From the NCBI GenBank assembly GCA_947846985.1, contig CANTUZ010000001.1, positions 3,517,504 to 3,581,503 of the forward strand: a DNA stretch of 64,000 nt, written 5' to 3'. Both the position numbers and the translations under genes were made by a program. Position 1 is the first letter of the stretch; each line of letters opens with the position of its first letter. The notes beneath the pieces were generated by a model. It did not search any database, was not told the DNA's origin, and saw nothing but the letters and a program-made list of their open reading frames with translations. This DNA comes from Fratercula arctica (taxonomy: Eukaryota; Chordata; Aves; Charadriiformes; Alcidae). Shown here piece after piece: positions 1 through 9,803 of the stretch.

Positions 1-289
1 ACGAGGAAAGGACTGCAGTGAAGACCAGGGCTCCGCAAACACATTAAACCAGCAGGAGCAGCTCTCTTTTTCTCTTCCCCAACTGCTCATTTCCACCTCA
101 AACTTTGTACCAACATCTGCGAGTCCATGCGGTGCCCTGGACCATGACAATGATCTCAATTAAAACTAAGAGATTAATTTTCCCAGGGACCGCTCACCTA
201 GGGGATCAAAGATTAAAATGCAGCATTCTGATGAAAAACATTAATCACGCTTTGCAAGATGCTATAAACAAATGTTTGGTTTTACTTAC
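1..289 (-). other. THAP12: THAP12 intron 2, partial
   Basis: This stretch follows the donor GTAAGT (minus strand, 289-284) of THAP12 exon 2 and runs off the left edge. I see no further THAP12 exon here. The rest of the THAP zinc finger, including the AVPTIF-type box, and the large C-terminal exon must lie outside the window. Confidence 0.75.
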
Positions 290-410
290 ACTTCTACATA
301 TCATAGAAGTCTCAAAATGTTTCGCGCACAATCTGTAATGCTTGTTGAGTTGATCTGGAGTTTTATCTTCTAGGTCTGCCCTTCGACAGTTCTCTACCCA
401 TCTTTGACAT
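290..410 (-). CDS. THAP12: THAP12 coding exon 2 (THAP zinc finger, second part)
   Basis: Read on the minus strand, this 121-nt exon has an acceptor ending TTATGTGCAG and a donor GTAAGT. Its first base completes an Arg codon begun in exon 1, followed by 40 codons starting CQRWVENCRRADLEDKTPDQ and ending HFETSMICRS. This matches the THAP domain of THAP12 (also PRKRIR or P52rIPK). It supplies the invariant Trp and the Cys and His of the C2CH zinc site (RLCAKHF). THAP domains bind DNA through this finger. In human, the downstream part carries a transposase-derived hAT-like region, not visible here. The exon ends in phase 0. Recognition is from sequence similarity recalled, not from a search. Confidence 0.93.
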
Positions 411-597
411 CTGCACATAAGCAAAAGAATTAGCTAGTTTTAAGGTAAACCAATTCCAAACCATTCTCAAAATTAGAGCGCAGTGAGCCCTGCCCTTTAT
501 GCGAGGCTAAGGAAAGTTCTGTACACCTTCTGTTGTAACATACCATCAAATCTTTTTAAAAGTTTGGTTTTCTCCTTTTGGTCACCACTTAATACCA

Positions 598-705
598 CCC
601 CAGCAAATTCAGGAATCTTTTCCCTTAATTTATACATTCTTGCTTAACACTCCCCAGCAAATTCAGGAATCTTTTCCCTCACTTTGTAGATTCCTGCCTT
701 TGCCT
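598..705. repeat. 54-bp tandem duplication
   Basis: The segment beginning CCCCAGCAAATTCAGGAATC occurs at 598 and again at 652, each followed by CTTTTCCCT and then a slightly diverged tail. This gives two copies with a 54-bp period in THAP12 intron 1. Confidence 0.85.
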
Positions 706-1303
706 CACACATGCACACACCCCCACCAGATTTTAGAGCAGTTGCTCATGAAACCTGCCTATTTAATTCCTATTAATTTAATCTTAAAAAGACAAGTTAA
801 AAAAGAAAGATATGCTTGTAGGCTAAAGTCATAAAGTTTTTACAGGTATCTATTAAAATAGTTGTTTTCCTCTACTTCCCTTCAAAATACAGCATTTTTC
901 TGATTTATTTTGGTCATTGGGGAGTTTAGAGTACATTTTTGAAAAGGGAAATAATAAAAATAAAAAATAAATCATTCTATAGACAGTGCTTACACGCCTG
1001 AAGTACGTTTTTGTTAGATGCATATTTTTCCAACATTTACTTCTGCTTTGGGTTAGTTCTCTGAGATATAACACAAAACTAAAGAAACATTTCCCCTACT
1101 GATAGGGCTCCTTTTAGATATGCAAGACACTACTTCCTCTGGCAAGTAAAACGCAGTAATTGATGCAAATGCATTAATCAGCTTATATTTCCCCCAACGG
1201 GGTCTATATAATCACTTTCTTGCTATGGATTTTTGAACAACATGGATAGACTGATTCTGCATAGCTACTCCAGCAAAACTCATCTGCTATTTTATGTTGC
1301 AAT

Positions 1304-1326
1304 AAATATATAAATATATATATATA
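1304..1326. repeat. TA-rich microsatellite
   Basis: A short run of alternating TA with AAA interruptions lies in THAP12 intron 1. Confidence 0.7.
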
Positions 1327-4300
1327 AAAATTAATAGGACTCCAGCAGCTATAGATATCTCTGTATTTAAAAGTTTCACAAAAAAAGGTCATCCTTTCCT
1401 TCATAAAAAAATAATCCTCTGAAGCAGCGTTATTTTAATGCACTTGCTTACACTTCATGGCATCACACAGCCACCAATTTACAACAGCACATAAGTAAAC
1501 AGTGAGCTGAAAATATACAATACAGATGACTAAATAACTTCACATGAACATGACCGATAATTTTTTCACTATTCAAACTGTAAATGGAGTGGTTACACAA
1601 GCTCCCATTCCTCCTAGGGTACATCCTTCCCCAGACAAACTCAAGAACGCCAGAAACAACTATATTATAAAGAATTACACAATTATCACAATAATTCTAG
1701 AGCAAAAAAGAAGGAACTTTCACTACAGTCTCAGAAACTTGTTTTATTTACAGTCCATCACTTTGCTATGTACTTGTCAACATGGACTCAAACTTTAAAG
1801 TGTTGTTTGGTTTTTTTTATTTTTAATTGGTACACGTTGACAATGTCCACAAAATTCCAGGAATCTACACAGAGAATTTACATGAAGAGTTTACTAGGGC
1901 AAAACTGGGGGAGATCTCCCCACAACCCAATCATTGCTGAAATTCATGAAAGTGAAAAAGTTACTTGGTTCACTTAAAAATAAAAAGCTTTAAATCTTTT
2001 TTATTCCTAAATTAAAAAGAAGACGGGTCCCGACCCAAGAAACAGACAGATGTTAAGAGAAAGCAATTTTATTATTATTTTTGACTGCAAACACGGAGTT
2101 ATTGCTCATAGGAGCAAGGAGGGAGAAAAATAGTTAGTGACTACTCAATAATTCAGGAATGAAGGCTGTCTCACCAGATGTTTTGGTGGGCAGCCCAAAT
2201 GAGGAAATCCACAGCTCTGAGTGGATTCACCATCACCTCTACTTTAACTGAGTGCAATAAAGGGCAACTGTGAAGATGAAAGAGGGGAATCTTGGATTCC
2301 TATCTCTGCTGGCCCAACAGTTTGCACATCTTCATTTTCACCAATGCAAAATATCAAAATAACAGCTGTAAACAGGAATCATCTCTAATATTGTTCTCAT
2401 AGACCTAGACATAGTCATCCTTAATAATGACTTAAAATAAGAAAGGAAAGAAAATGTTTAAAAAAAAAAAAATCAGGTTTTTGACACCACAGATCTTGCA
2501 CTCTTGCCTGGACAGCACAATCACCCGAACAAGAGAACGTTCTGCATTTAACCAAACACTATAAACACAATCTTTTTACACAGGAGACCTTTAGCATGCA
2601 GATCATATTGAATCTGTCTCTGATAACTGGTAATCAGCACCCCCTCAGAAAGTAACTCGTTAAAGGTGATAGCATCGAGCTGTCACAACGGCTGATGAGC
2701 CTCCCTATAGCCAGTGGGGAGGGTCTCAATCCAGAAGGGTATCCAGAGCAAGAGCCTGATCCCAGCAGTCTTACTTGCCTTGCCCTCTGGCTCAGAGAAG
2801 CTGAGGAAGACTACCAGGGAGCAAAGTCAGAGCTCCTCATGTTACGCTAACTCCTCTGAATCCCCTCCTGGCAACAAACGTGGCAGTGACGGCATGTCTA
2901 GAACTGGTACACAGTTGTCAAGGGCAGACAAAAATCAGCCTGAATCCCTTCACCTCCAATGTTGCTGCCAACCAGAGAACCAGTTAAGCAGATACCAGTA
3001 ATAGCTGTGGACCAGATCAGACTGAGTGATGGCAAAAGATACCATGAGCTCTTCGGAGGGGACATACTCAGGAAATGAGCCTCCCAAAGATTAAATTAAC
3101 CATCCAATATTTCTCTCCCTTCTCAACTTCTTCTACAGTTACATAAAAGTGGCTCTGGAGGCTGCAAGCTGTGCCAAAGTCAACAGTGTCTGAGCATACG
3201 ATCCCGAAGAAGCCCTTCAGATCTGAGCCCCAGTTTGCAGGTCCTGATGAGACATGGGCACTGAGCTCCTCACCCCATCAGAGCGGCTGATGGGAAACTA
3301 GACAGAGCTCTAGACATCTAGGAAACTCCACTGGCAAAGGCTAGAGCGTTGATGTTTTCTCAGGTAGCTACAGGACTAGAGGGAGATGGAGATTATGTGA
3401 CTGGACTCAAACATTCAAACTCTATGTGAATCGGACCCTTCAGTCTTGCCACGAGTTTGGCTCCAAAAGGAATGCTCTACGAGGAATGAGGAATGGAAGA
3501 ACAAAGAAAAAGGAGGTCAGACCCCTGAAATCACCCAACATAGCTCTGCATGGTATTATCCAAGCAGCAATTAAAAACATTTAAGAATAAAGTTATGTAT
3601 AAAAATTTCTCCATTTTTTTAGTATTCAATGAACACACACTGTATACTGTTGCACAAGCACTTTAGTTGCAAAATATTTGGCACAAATGAAAAGCCATTT
3701 CAATGCAATATATTACACCACTGTTTAGGTATTGCTCATTAGTTTTTAAGGTTTCCTCCAGTCACAAACTTCACATTTTCAGAGATCTGCTGACATCTCA
3801 TGGAAGCTCAAACAGCATTTTACTTAGGTGCAGAAAGAGTGACTTATGTTACCTCAGTATTGGTCAAACGTAGTAGAATACCATCTCTTTGCTTAAGAAG
3901 AATTTTGTTCCAAATACACCTCACCTTTACTCAAACCTCCATGACAGAGTCACAAACACGGATGAGGGTTAAACAGACAGATCTTACTGCGGGGATCACA
4001 GCCTCGACTGCATAAAACTGTAAAATATGTATCCTTATTGGGGTAACAGAGGTGATTTACAATAATGTTTGATATGAAAAGACTACGTACCATCCATTAA
4101 ATGCAGCTGGTTCTTTTTCAAAGCCTAATTTGTGCACCCCTTCTTGTTTTCTCAGGTAGCGACAATAAATGAATCCAGTCTTAACTAACTGGTTGGCTCT
4201 CACAGACTTGCTAGCTCTTGAAAGATCAGACTTGGAACGTCTAACTGAAACTGCTTAGCACTGAACTGGGAAAATGTAAAGGGAATTATTCAGTTATTGT

Positions 4301-5793
4301 GGAAAACTGAAAGCAGTAAAGCAGCAGAGAGAATTTACCGGGGACTGTGTATTTCTCATCAATGATTTTTTTTAAATTAAAAATTATTTTTAAAGATGTA
4401 TTCTAATGCTGTTATACTCAACTTTCTCACTGTAAGCTGACAAGTGCAAACAACACACTTTTGGCCTAAAGCACTTTGCTCGCCAGACCAGTTTGACCTA
4501 TAACGGTAAGAGGTTTCTATGACAGCAAGCAGTACAAGCAACACATTGTCACTTACAACTGCAAATGCCTGCTGTAGTCCAAACTGGAGAATAAACCACT
4601 AACATCCTTCAGTCTACATAGGGAGAGGGTTGCATGGATTTATCAGTCTTTAAATGCTGTTATTGAAATAGAATATGATCAACTTTGGACATTTTAACAT
4701 AGGCTTAAATGAAAAAGGTATAAAATATTCAAGGGGGGGTAAAACTTTTAGAGAACTTAAGGAGAGTGTCACCTTTGTCACTGTATGTTTTTAAGAGCAT
4801 GACAAAGACACTAGAAACAGTTTAGGTATAGCTAATCCTTCCTTTGGACAGCGGAAAGGTCTAAGATGATCCTTCAGGGTCAATTTTAACTCTATTTTTT
4901 ACTATTCTGTTACAGGAACATTAATCGTATTAGCCTGAGCAACTTCAAGGGGATTATGAAGTAGTCACACTCAGAAAGCATGCTTGCTAACACACTGTAG
5001 AAATGTAAGAAATACATGCTTCTGAAAACCATGTCTGCAATCCACTTTAGGGTTTGCAAATGAAATATCCATAAAACAATATTGTAGCTGACACATTTTT
5101 TTCAAAAGATTTTAATTTCTAAACTTCCACAAATGGTGGTTAAAAAGTAGGAGTAGTCTAATTCTGAAATACAGTTAAAAAAAAAAATCTTTAAGATTAA
5201 GGCATTCCTTAATTAACTGCACGTTTTTTGATCTCTGTATTGCTACCGTGGAAAACATTCATTCAAAATGTCTTTCAACAGAAAAATTATAAACTGGAGG
5301 GGGTATTTTCTTCATACAATAAACTGTCACGTATTGACCAATTTTGCACAACTTGACATGACTCAGATTTTACAGCATGAACTCCTTACAAATTAAGACT
5401 GAAGTTCAGACAATACCAAATCTCTTCAATTCCGCACAAACTGCAGTCATTCCTTTGACTGAGTAAGAACCTGCGGTTCTCACAGGACAGAAGGTGGAAA
5501 GAGACAAGGCTAGGAGTGAATCATACAAATGAAAGGTTAAGAGCTAGGGAATCAACTATTTCAATTTCAGTTTTCATTAAAAACATAAACATATGTAATA
5601 AAGATTGTGCTATAAAACCTTGAACGTATGGACATTAGAAAGAGGTCTGGTTATCCTAGCTTTAACACAAGGCACTGCATTCGCCCAGGAGAGCTTGATG
5701 ACATATCCAAAAAACACAACTTTAAGCAGCAGCTACTACTTATATAAGCTTTTTGTGTCTTCTTTTGAAATCACCTAGACCGTGACTCTCAGA

Positions 5794-5824
5794 TTTCTAA
5801 GAAAACAGAATGTTTTCTTAGAAA
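5794..5824. repeat. Perfect inverted repeat, 13-bp arms
   Basis: TTTCTAAGAAAAC at 5794-5806 is the exact reverse complement of GTTTTCTTAGAAA at 5812-5824, with a 5-bp spacer AGAAT. The function is unknown. It lies in THAP12 intron 1. Confidence 0.85.
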
Positions 5825-6439
5825 AAAACCTATGTACCCACAATTCCCATGGGTTTTGACATTTTCCAAAAATCAGGTCAAGCAGCTTCAAGGAAGGAAG
5901 CAAGAGAATACCATGTAGAAATTGTCAAAATATTCAGCCTTAATTATCTACTGTTGGGAGAGAGATAACTGGTATTGCTCTAGCACCTATGTATCTTTCA
6001 AAATTGTGAGGAGCAAGTGAAGTCAAATGATTTTAAGAGTGTTATCTAGATTCAAAGGGCTTCTACACGGGGGTTTCTACGTCTAAGTGCATGATTTATT
6101 TTTCATGGTATTTTCCATGGCCTCTCACTCTCACACTTCTTGCTTTACCAGCGCATCACTCCTTGCTTTTCACCCATTGGTAACTGGAATATGCCACTAC
6201 TTCTGCTGTTGCTCACAATGCTTTGCTACCAACCGCCATCCTTGCAATCCTGTGACAGCTGTCTGACACACCGGTGTCCTATTTGTCATGCACACACCTC
6301 ATCATCCAGCACCACATCACCTCAGCACACACAGTAGGACTGACAGGCTTCCACCACCTGAACCACTGCTGACCCTGCATAGGCTCCCCACAATGCATGG
6401 GCTCCCTTGCTTCATCCCGTTGGTCCTGCACCCATCTAG

Positions 6440-6812
6440 CTGCCCCACACCTCTAACAGCCAAACATCCCATCGCTGCCCCATACCCCCTAACAGATGTG
6501 CACCCCCTCACACCCTCCCATATGCCTCAGAGCCAGGCATTCCTTCACACCCCTCACAGCCAGGCACCTTCTCACTCCCTCCCACACTGCTCACAGCCGG
6601 GCAGCCCCTCACAACCTCAGCCCCCCACATCCCTCAAATACTCAGCATCCTCGCTCCTCTCGCCCCAACTAGGCAGCCCCTCACACCCTCAGCCCCCCAC
6701 TCCCCTCCAGAACCAGGCACTCCCTTAGCCCCCGACTCCCCTCACAGCCAGGCACTCCCTCAGTGTCCCATTCCCTTCACAGCCCCTCACACCCTCAGCC
6801 CCACATTCCCCT
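6440..6812. repeat. C-rich minisatellite, left half
   Basis: This is a degenerate tandem array of motifs such as CAGCCCCTCACACCCTCAGC and CCCCACTCCCCTC, with GCCAGGCA-type variants. The same motifs resume at 7739 after the CR1 insertions, so both halves were one array before the insertion. On the THAP12 sense strand it is G-rich. Confidence 0.8.
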
Positions 6813-7320
6813 CAGAATCACAGAATGGTAGGGGTTGGAAGGGACCTCTGGAGATCATCTAGTCCAACCCCCCTGGCAAAGCAGGGTCACCCAGAGCAGG
6901 CTGAACAGCAATGCGCCCAAGCAGATTTTGAATGTCTCCAGAGAACGAGACTCCACAACCTCTCTGGGCAGCCTCTTCCAGGGCTCTGGCACCCTGAAAG
7001 GATGTTCCTCATGTCGAGATAGAATTTCCTGTGTTCCAGTTTGTGCACGTTACCCCTTGTCGTGTCCCCGGGCACCACTGAAAAGAGACCCATCTTCTTG
7101 ACAGCTGTCCTTTAGATATTGATGAGCATTGCTAAGATCCCCTCTCAGCCTTCTCTTCTCCAGGCTAAACAGCCTTTCCTCAGCAGAGAGATGCTCCAGT
7201 CCCCAGACTCTCTCCAGTAGTTCCTTGTCTTTCTCAAATGGGGGGGCCGAGAACTGGACCCAGTGCTCCAGGTGTGGCCACACCAGGGCAGAGGAGAGGG
7301 GCAGGATGACCTCCCTTGAC
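6813..7320 (-). mobile_element. CR1 LINE fragment, minus orientation (3' part)
   Basis: The left end, TCACAGAATGGTAGGGGTTG followed by GAAGGGACCTCTGGAGATCA, is the reverse complement of a CR1 3' end. It continues through CR1 3' sequence (for example CTTCTCTTCCAGG-like text near 7150) to about 7320. There it breaks off at CTCCCTTGAC and resumes at 7655 with CGCTGGCCACGCTC, because a second CR1 sits inside it. It is truncated and has no intact reverse transcriptase. Confidence 0.88.
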
Positions 7321-7654
7321 CTCTACAACTACCTGAAAGGAGGGTGTAGTGAGGGGCGGTCAGTCTCTTCTCCCAAGGAACAGGTCATAGGACAAGAGGA
7401 AATGGCCTCAAGTTGAGACAAGGGAGGTTTAGGGTGGATATTAAGAAAAATTTCTCCACTGAAAGGGTTGTCAAGCATTGGAACAGGCTGCCCAGGGAAG
7501 TGGTTGAGGCACCATCCCTGGAGGTATTTAAAAGATGGGTAGACGTAGTGCTTCAAGATATGGTCTAGTGATGGGTTTTGTCAGAGTTTCATTGATGGTT
7601 GGACACAGTGATCTGAAAGGTCCCTTCCAACCTAGGCAATTCTGTGATTCTATG
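7321..7654 (+). mobile_element. CR1 LINE fragment, plus orientation, nested
   Basis: This is a forward CR1 3' end: it starts near CTCTACAACTACCTGAAAGG, passes through GGAACAGGCTGCCCAGGGAA, and ends with CAATTCTGTGATTCTATG, the usual CR1 tail. It interrupts the minus-orientation CR1 on both sides, so it is the younger insertion. It is 5' truncated, as is normal for CR1. Confidence 0.9.
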
Positions 7655-7738
7655 ACCCGCTGGCCACGCTCTTTTTAATGCGTCCCAGTAGATCATTGGC
7701 CTTCATGGCCACATTGTTGCTTCGTGGTCAACTTGTCC
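7655..7738 (-). mobile_element. CR1 LINE fragment, minus orientation (continuation)
   Basis: The text ACCCGCTGGCCACGCTCTTT through GTGGTCAACTTGTCCT continues the minus-strand CR1 interrupted at 7320. After 7738 the C-rich minisatellite resumes, marking the 5'-truncated end of the older element. Confidence 0.82.
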
Positions 7739-8075
7739 TCACAGCCCCTCTCTCCTTCAGCCCCCCCATTCCCCTCACAGCCCCTCACACCCTCAGCCCC
7801 CCCACTCCCCTCACAGCCCCTCACAGACAGGCAGCCCTTCTGTCCCTCACTCCCCTTACAGCCCCTCAATCCCTCAGTCCCTCATAGCCAAGCAGCCCTT
7901 CAGGCCCCCACTCCCCTCACAGGCCCCCACTCCCCTCACAGGCCCCCACTCCCCTCACAGGCCCCCACTCCCCTCACGGCAAGGCAGCCCCTCTATCCCT
8001 CAGCCCCCCCCACTCTCCTCATATCCAGGCATTCCCTCAGCCCCCGACTCCCCTCATAGCCCCTCACTCGCCACC
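7739..8075. repeat. C-rich minisatellite, right half
   Basis: The array of CACAGCCCCTC and CCCCCACTCCCCTCA motifs resumes here. Positions 7901-7976 contain four identical head-to-tail 19-bp units, CAGGCCCCCACTCCCCTCA. The array borders the THAP12 CpG island. Confidence 0.85.
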
Positions 8076-8528
8076 CCACGGCACGGCCCCGCCGTCTGTC
8101 ACCATCACTCCCACGAGTCCCATCCGTTCCTCCCCCCGGGGGGAAGAAGCGGCGGCCGCGCTGGCGCATGCGCAGCCGCCCGCCCGCCCGCCTCCCCGCC
8201 GCATCCCGGGGGGTCGGCGGAGCTCCGCCCCCGCCCCCCCAGCGAGCGGCCTCCGCCGGCGGAACCGGCAGCGCCGGGCGGCCCCGGCCCCTCGCAGCCC
8301 CCTCTCCGGCTCGTATCGCGGCGGCACCCCCTCGCCTAGGTGAGGGGAGGGGGCGCGGGGAAAGAGGGGAGGGAGGGAGACGCCTCCCCGACGCCGTGTC
8401 TCCGCAGGCGGAGCGGAGGGCTGCGGGCCGGCGGGGCCTGAGGGGAGAACCGAGCGTGTGTCCCTTCCCAGCCCGCCCCTCCTGAGGCGGCGCCGGCAGT
8501 GCCCGGGGGGAGCGGGGGGGTGTCTCAC

Positions 8529-8617
8529 CTGACCGGGTCCCGGGGGAAGCGGAAGAAGGCCAGATCGGACTGGGTGCTCTTGCGGGTGCAGTTGGGAGCC
8601 GCACAGAAGTTCGGCAT
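8529..8617 (-). CDS. THAP12: THAP12 coding exon 1 (start codon, first part of THAP finger)
   Basis: On the minus strand, ATG at 8617-8615 opens MPNFCAAPNCTRKSTQSDLA followed by FFRFPRDPV, then two bases of an Arg codon before the donor GTGAGAC. This is the start of a THAP domain: the first zinc-binding Cys pair (Cys5, Cys10) and the FFRFP core. The start is fixed because THAP proteins begin within a few residues of the first Cys. Joined to exon 2 (290-410) the frame stays open and reproduces the THAP12 N-terminus. Larger open frames on the same strand here are in other frames and reflect only high GC. Confidence 0.95.
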
Positions 8618-8670
8618 GGTCCGTCCCCCCCCGGATTGGCGCCGCTGCCCCTTTAAATCGGCGGGCCGCA

Positions 8671-8818
8671 GGGAGGGGGAGGAGGAGGGGGGGGGGGGGG
8701 GGGGATGTATGTGGGGTGGAGGAGGAGGACGGGGCGGGGGGGGGGGGGGGAGAGGGAGGAAGGGAGGAAGGAAGGAGGGGGGGAAGGAGGGGGGGGGAAG
8801 CGGCTCTACACTGCTGTG
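8671..8818. repeat. Polypurine, poly-G tract beside the THAP12 start
   Basis: This is almost pure G and A on the plus strand, with an 18-G run at 8687-8704 and a 15-G run at 8736-8750 plus many GGGAGG repeats. It lies 55-200 bases upstream of the THAP12 start codon (the THAP12 sense strand is C/T-rich). It could form G-quadruplex structures and is likely to be error-prone in assemblies. Confidence 0.9.
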
Positions 8819-9171
8819 AGCGGCCGGGAGGATTCACCGCCGCCCTCCGCCGGGAGAAGAGCCGCCTCCTTCCCACAATGCACCGCGCCCAGCCGCCGCG
8901 GCGGGGCCCGGATGAGCGGTGCGCATGCGCCCGCGACGGTGCGACGCTCTACACACACCCGTCGCAGCGCGCGCGCGGGAGGGCGGTGCGCCTGCGCACG
9001 GCCAGAGGCCGCCGGCGACGCTGCGCATGCGCAGAGGCGCCGGGCAGTGTCGGCCTGTCAACGGCTGGGCCTCCCTGAGGAGAACAACATACATCTGTGG
9101 TACATTGAGTATATTTACCTTAAAAAATTAACTGAGGATGCAGCGCGAGGTTATAATCTTTTGTCTGTTTT

Positions 9172-9176
9172 CTTCT
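9172..9176. repeat. Target site duplication of the solo LTR, left copy (CTTCT)
   Basis: CTTCT here is repeated exactly at 9799-9803, flanking the LTR on both sides. Confidence 0.85.
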
Positions 9177-9798
9177 TGTCCTGGTTTCCGTGACACGGGG
9201 CTAATTATCTTCTAATGCTGGGGAAAACTACACTTTTAGAAGGCTTTGTTGTCTGAATTTGTGAAAATATTTACTTTATAGCTAGCTAGGCTATGTGGGA
9301 TTCAAGGTCTCGGTGTTTTCGAGCTTTGCCAGGTGCAGGGATGAGGAGGAGCAAGGCCTGGGCACTTGTCCCAAGCTGCCAACAGGATTATTTCATATCA
9401 TGAACGTCACATTCAATATAAATTAGGAATTTTGCTAAGGAGTTCTCTGGCTCCCTTGATGGCGGCAGTCCAGAGAACTTCTTGCACTGGTGCTGGACCC
9501 CTGAGCCCTTCCCTTCCTCCTAAAGCTGCAGACATTTGCTGTCTACTGCCGGCAGTGCCCAGCTTCTACTGATACAACTAAGCATAATCCTTGTATATTT
9601 TATATTGGTATCAGGATCAATACTGGTTCTTTAGTACTGTTAATTATTTAGTCTTATCCTATTAAATCTATTTATATTTCAGCCCTCGTGTTTCCTTGTT
9701 TTTCTCCGATTCCCCTTCCCGAGTGGCGAGGGGTCATCCAGTAATAGAAGAATTGTCTAAACAACAATAAATTGTTGTGGGTTTCTCAAACCATAACA
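9177..9798 (+). mobile_element. Solo LTR of an endogenous retrovirus (avian ERVL type)
   Basis: The element starts TGTCCTGGTTTCCGTGACAC, ends CTCAAACCATAACA, and is bounded by TG...CA and a perfect 5-bp duplication CTTCT. Start, end and internal order resemble a common avian ERVL LTR: a GCCAGGTGCAGGG-type middle, a TATA-like ATATAAAT near 9417, ATTAAA at 9661-9666 and a TCCGATTCCCCTTCCC segment near the end. A 5-bp duplication also fits ERVL. There is no internal viral sequence and no gag, pol or env, so it is a recombined solo LTR about 622 bp long. It lies 560 bases upstream of the THAP12 start codon and points away from that gene. Confidence 0.85.
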
Positions 9799-9803
9799 CT
9801 TCT
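9799..9803. repeat. Target site duplication of the solo LTR, right copy (CTTCT)
   Basis: This is an exact repeat of 9172-9176 immediately after the LTR end CA. Confidence 0.85.

Larger units (their letters stand above)
411..8528 (-). other. THAP12: THAP12 intron 1 (about 8.1 kb)
   Basis: The intron is bounded by donor GTGAG at 8528 and acceptor CAG at 413-411 on the minus strand. Most of it is AT-rich unique sequence. It holds a 54-bp tandem duplication (598-705), a TA-rich microsatellite (1304-1326), a perfect inverted repeat (5794-5824), a C-rich minisatellite (about 6440-8075) and a nested CR1 pair (6813-7738). Its first 450 bases belong to the THAP12 CpG island. I see no credible coding exon inside it. 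Confidence 0.85.
8076..9070. promoter_or_regulatory. THAP12: CpG island and promoter region of THAP12
   Basis: This GC- and CpG-rich block covers THAP12 exon 1, the start of intron 1 and upstream DNA. It contains NRF1-like palindromes at 8164-8173 (GCGCATGCGC), 8921-8930 (GCGCATGCGC), 8987-8998 (TGCGCCTGCGCA) and 9022-9033 (TGCGCATGCGCA). A CCAAT box in the THAP12 direction (ATTGG at 8635-8639) and a TATA-like TTTAAAT (8652-8658) lie within 45 bases of the start codon. The exact start of transcription cannot be read from sequence alone. Confidence 0.8.

Noticed and set aside
6835..7101. Open frames within the CR1 copies
   Set aside because: They are fragments of CR1 3' sequence, mostly read in the wrong strand, with no intact reverse transcriptase.
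8064..8876. Open frame of 270 codons, minus strand
   Set aside because: It overlaps THAP12 exon 1 in another frame, is dominated by Pro/Arg/Ser low complexity and lies in a CpG island where stops are rare.
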